Positions 62,282 through 64,000 of a DNA stretch of 64,000 nt are shown piece after piece (the stretch's first letter is position 1; the number at the start of each line of letters is the position of its first letter). The position numbers and the translations under genes were made by a program. Source of the stretch: Brevundimonas sp. SH203. GTDB lineage: Bacteria; Pseudomonadota; Alphaproteobacteria; Caulobacterales; Caulobacteraceae. The notes below the pieces were generated by a model, which worked only from the letters and a program-made list of their open reading frames with translations, searched no databases and was not told the origin of the DNA. The DNA is taken from the NCBI RefSeq assembly GCF_002157625.1, contig NZ_BDMM01000002.1, positions 372,001 through 436,000 on the forward strand, given 5' to 3'.

Positions 62282-63397
62282 TCACATCACCTCGATGTCG
62301 GCCTGCAGGGCGCCGGCGGCCTTGATGGCCTGCAGGATGCTGATCATGTCGCGCGGACTGACGCCCAAGGCGTTCAGGCCGTTGACCAGGGTGGACAGAT
62401 TGGCGCCGCCGCCCACCAAACGCATCTGGGTGCCCAGATCTTCCGCGACATTGACCTGGCTGGAGGGGACGACGGCGGTCTGGCCCTGGCTGAAGGGGGC
62501 GGGTTGGCTGACGATGGGCTGTTCGTCCACCGATATGGTCAGATTGCCCTGGGCGATGGCGACGCGCGAGATGCGCACGGCGTCGCCCATGACGATGACG
62601 CCGTTGACCTCGTCGATGATGACCTTGGCGGGGGTATCGACGCTGACCGGCAGGTTTTCGATGCGGCTGATGAAGCCCGCCATGCCCAGCTGGGCCGGGG
62701 CGCGCAGGGCGACGACCGTGCCGTTTTCGGCCAGGGCCGCGCCGGGATAGGCGGCGTTGACGACGGCGGCGACGCGCTGGGCGGTGGTGAAGTCCGGGTT
62801 GCGCAGGTTCAGCCGCACCTCGTTCATGTTCGCCATCTGGAAGCCCGTCTCGCGTTCGACCAGGGCGCCCGAGGCGATGCGGCCGGCGGTCGGCACGCCG
62901 CGCGTCACCGACGAGCCCGATCCGCCCGAGGCCGAGACGGCGCCGGTCTGAACCGACCCTTGGGCCACCGCATAGACCTGGCCATCGGCGCCCTGCAGGC
63001 TGGTCACGACCAGCGAGCCGCCCAGCAGGCTCTTGGCGTCGCACATTGAGGCGACCGACACGTCGATGCGCGAACCCGGCGTGGCGAAGGCGGGCAGGTC
63101 CGCCGTCACCATCACGGCGGCCATGTTCTTGGTGTTGGCGTTGGAGCCGCGAATATTGACGCCCAGCCGCTCGGTCATGCCCTCCAGCGACTGGCGGGTG
63201 AAGGGGCAGTTGCGCAGGCTGTCGCCCGTGCCGTTCAGCCCCATGACCATGCCGTAGCCGACCAGCTGGTTGCCGCGCACACCTTCGACGGCGGCGATGT
63301 CCTTGATGCGCGACTGCACCTGGGCCAGGGCCGGGCCGGCCGAAACCGTCAGGGCGGCGACGGCGCAGGCGGCAAGGCGGGCAAGCAGATTTTGCAT
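62282..63397 (-). CDS. flgI: Flagellar P-ring protein FlgI
   Basis: About 371 residues with a Sec signal (LLARLAACAVAALTVSAGPALAQ) and the FlgI pattern: IKDIAAVEGVRGNQLVGYGMVMGLNGTGDS-type start, PFTRQSLEGMTERLGVNI, NTKNMAAVMVTADLPAFATPGSRIDVSVAS, and IVSQPAPFSQGQT near the end. It forms the P-ring in the peptidoglycan layer. A GTG at 63412 is an alternative start. The upstream gap to divergent fliX holds CtrA-like and sigma-54-like sites. Confidence 0.95.
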   Translation of the reverse strand: MQNLLARLAACAVAALTVSAGPALAQVQSRIKDIAAVEGVRGNQLVGYGMVMGLNGTGDSLRNCPFTRQSLEGMTERLGVNIRGSNANTKNMAAVMVTADLPAFATPGSRIDVSVASMCDAKSLLGGSLVVTSLQGADGQVYAVAQGSVQTGAVSASGGSGSSVTRGVPTAGRIASGALVERETGFQMANMNEVRLNLRNPDFTTAQRVAAVVNAAYPGAALAENGTVVALRAPAQLGMAGFISRIENLPVSVDTPAKVIIDEVNGVIVMGDAVRISRVAIAQGNLTISVDEQPIVSQPAPFSQGQTAVVPSSQVNVAEDLGTQMRLVGGGANLSTLVNGLNALGVSPRDMISILQAIKAAGALQADIEVM

Positions 63398-63433
63398 CGG
63401 TCGAACGTCCACGCGGCTTTACGCGCCGATCCA

Positions 63434-63449
63434 TGCCAGGATCGTGCCG
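63434..63449 (-). promoter_or_regulatory. Weak sigma-54-like promoter of the flgI operon
   Basis: On minus, CGGCAC-GATCC-TGGCA has the correct -24 GG and -12 GC spacing and keeps GGCAC, but the TTGC element reads TGGC. It lies about 40-50 bases before the flgI start, fitting a late flagellar promoter. Confidence 0.45.
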
Positions 63450-63454
63450 CGCGA

Positions 63455-63529
63455 TTAACCAAGGGAATTCAACGCCAGCCGATCCATTCGCCCTGACGAT
63501 GCGGCAGGATTTGCCGGGGCGTTAACCAA
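63455..63529. promoter_or_regulatory. Two CtrA-like TTAACCAA sites between flgI and fliX
   Basis: TTAACCAA occurs at 63455-63462 and 63522-63529 in the same orientation. CtrA half-sites read TTAACCAT. The second site lies 52 bases before fliX ATG, the expected place for control of this early flagellar gene. Confidence 0.5.
63502..63516. promoter_or_regulatory. CGGCA-N5-TGCCG palindrome, FlbD-type candidate
   Basis: A perfect 5-bp inverted repeat with 5-base centre (GGATT) lies 50-70 bases upstream of the flgI sigma-54-like promoter. Related TTGCC and CGGCA units occur in the fliK/flgK promoter region. Confidence 0.45.
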
Positions 63530-63580
63530 ACAGTCATCGCGGGGCCTCATCCATGGGCTCATGATGCGGAGCAACTGGGC

Positions 63581-64000
63581 ATGAAGGTTGTCGGGCCAAA
63601 CGGCGTCAGCACGCCGACAAGCACGCGCGCGACGCGATCGACCAGCGGCTTTTCGCTGGGTCAGACGGCCGCCGCCGCTGCGCCTTCGGCCGCGACGGCC
63701 AGCGCCGCCGCCGGAGGCGTGTCCGACGTCTCGGCCCTGATGGCCTTGCAGGGGGTGGAGGGGCCGCTGGAGCGTCGGCGTCGCGCCATCCGCCGGGGCG
63801 GCGGCCTGCTGGATCGTCTGGACGAACTGAAGCTGGCGTTGCTGAGCGGCGATGCGGACCAGGCGTCGCTGGACCGGCTGGCGCGCAGCCTGCGCGAGGA
63901 GCGGGCGGATGATGGCGATCCCGGTCTGAACGCTGTGCTGGACCAGATCGACCTGCGCGCCTCGGTCGAACTGGCCAAGGCGGAAATGCGCCGCCCGCGC
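63581..64000 (+). CDS. fliX: Flagellar assembly regulator FliX (runs to window edge)
   Basis: The window holds 140 codons from ATG 63581 and ends without a stop codon. The product starts MKVVGPNGVSTPTS, has a Ser/Thr/Ala-rich disordered N-terminus and a helical C-terminal domain (SALMALQGVEGPLERRRRAI, GGGLLDRLDELKLALLSG, LNAVLDQIDLRASVELAK) typical of FliX. In Caulobacter FliX couples early flagellar assembly to FlbD activity, and fliX is divergent from flgI as here. GGAG lies 9 bases before the ATG. Only a few C-terminal residues are likely missing. Confidence 0.9.
   Translation, partial: MKVVGPNGVSTPTSTRATRSTSGFSLGQTAAAAAPSAATASAAAGGVSDVSALMALQGVEGPLERRRRAIRRGGGLLDRLDELKLALLSGDADQASLDRLARSLREERADDGDPGLNAVLDQIDLRASVELAKAEMRRPR

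Noticed and set aside
1..64000. tRNA or rRNA genes
   Set aside because: No cloverleaf-like sequence with the conserved T-loop or rRNA segment was recognised by eye; a tRNA search program would settle this.

Overview
The window is GC-rich alphaproteobacterial chromosome, most likely Caulobacteraceae and probably Brevundimonas. SciP, FliX and FlbY are markers of the Caulobacter lineage. The flagellar genes carry sigma-54 promoters, CtrA half-sites and FlbD-like palindromes. Two SOS boxes have the alphaproteobacterial form GTTC-N7-GTTC. No rRNA, tRNA, CRISPR array, integrase or transposase was seen. Genes are densely packed and no gene-free stretch exceeds about 300 bases.

Layout. 1-9 kb holds an L,D-transpeptidase, rpmE, an ABC exporter, a glycerophosphodiesterase with suhB, efp, bfr/bfd and thiE. 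9-16 kb holds a membrane histidine kinase, a Pro/Ala/Thr-rich exported protein, a J-domain-like gene with aroC, pdxH, a 190-bp element with 42-bp inverted ends, and queA. 16-25 kb holds dadA divergent from an Lrp-type regulator, ridA, class I lysyl-tRNA synthetase, an S24 repressor-like protein, two overlapping thioesterases and a metallo-beta-lactamase exonuclease. 25-37 kb holds a CBS/kinase/receiver hybrid kinase, queC-queE-queD, an HxlR regulator, a WYL regulator with a VOC protein, a pseudo-receiver response regulator, a TonB-dependent receptor, mnmA and parDE. 37-45.5 kb is the flagellar hook region: sciP, flgE, flgD and fliK on minus, and flgK and flgL on plus, with divergent sigma-54 promoters in the middle. 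45.5-48.3 kb is a radical-SAM gene coupled to a DUF4130-UdgX fusion, directly behind a LexA box. 48.5-54 kb is an Mla-type lipid transport operon followed by two membrane proteins. 54-60 kb holds uvrA with a LexA box shared with a divergent toxin-antitoxin pair, a truncated hemoglobin and an ABC-F ATPase. 60-64 kb holds an EAL protein, flbY, a rod-binding protein, flgI and divergent fliX, which runs off the end.

How it fits together. Two flagellar clusters share one regulatory logic: CtrA for the early gene fliX, sigma-54 for the hook, P-ring and junction genes, and SciP feeding back on CtrA. Queuosine synthesis is split between queCED and queA. The most notable system is the two-gene radical-SAM plus DUF4130-UdgX module. 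Its start codon is preceded by a perfect 15-bp LexA box of the same form as the one in front of uvrA in this same window, which predicts an SOS-induced, little-characterised DNA repair or modification pathway.

Second-tier observations are several enzymes and regulators lacking textbook catalytic residues (QueD without its Cys, a receiver without its Asp, a J-domain without its His), the MITE-like element, TTCAGACG repeat clusters, a terminator inside a leader, and a shared operator for the WYL/VOC pair.
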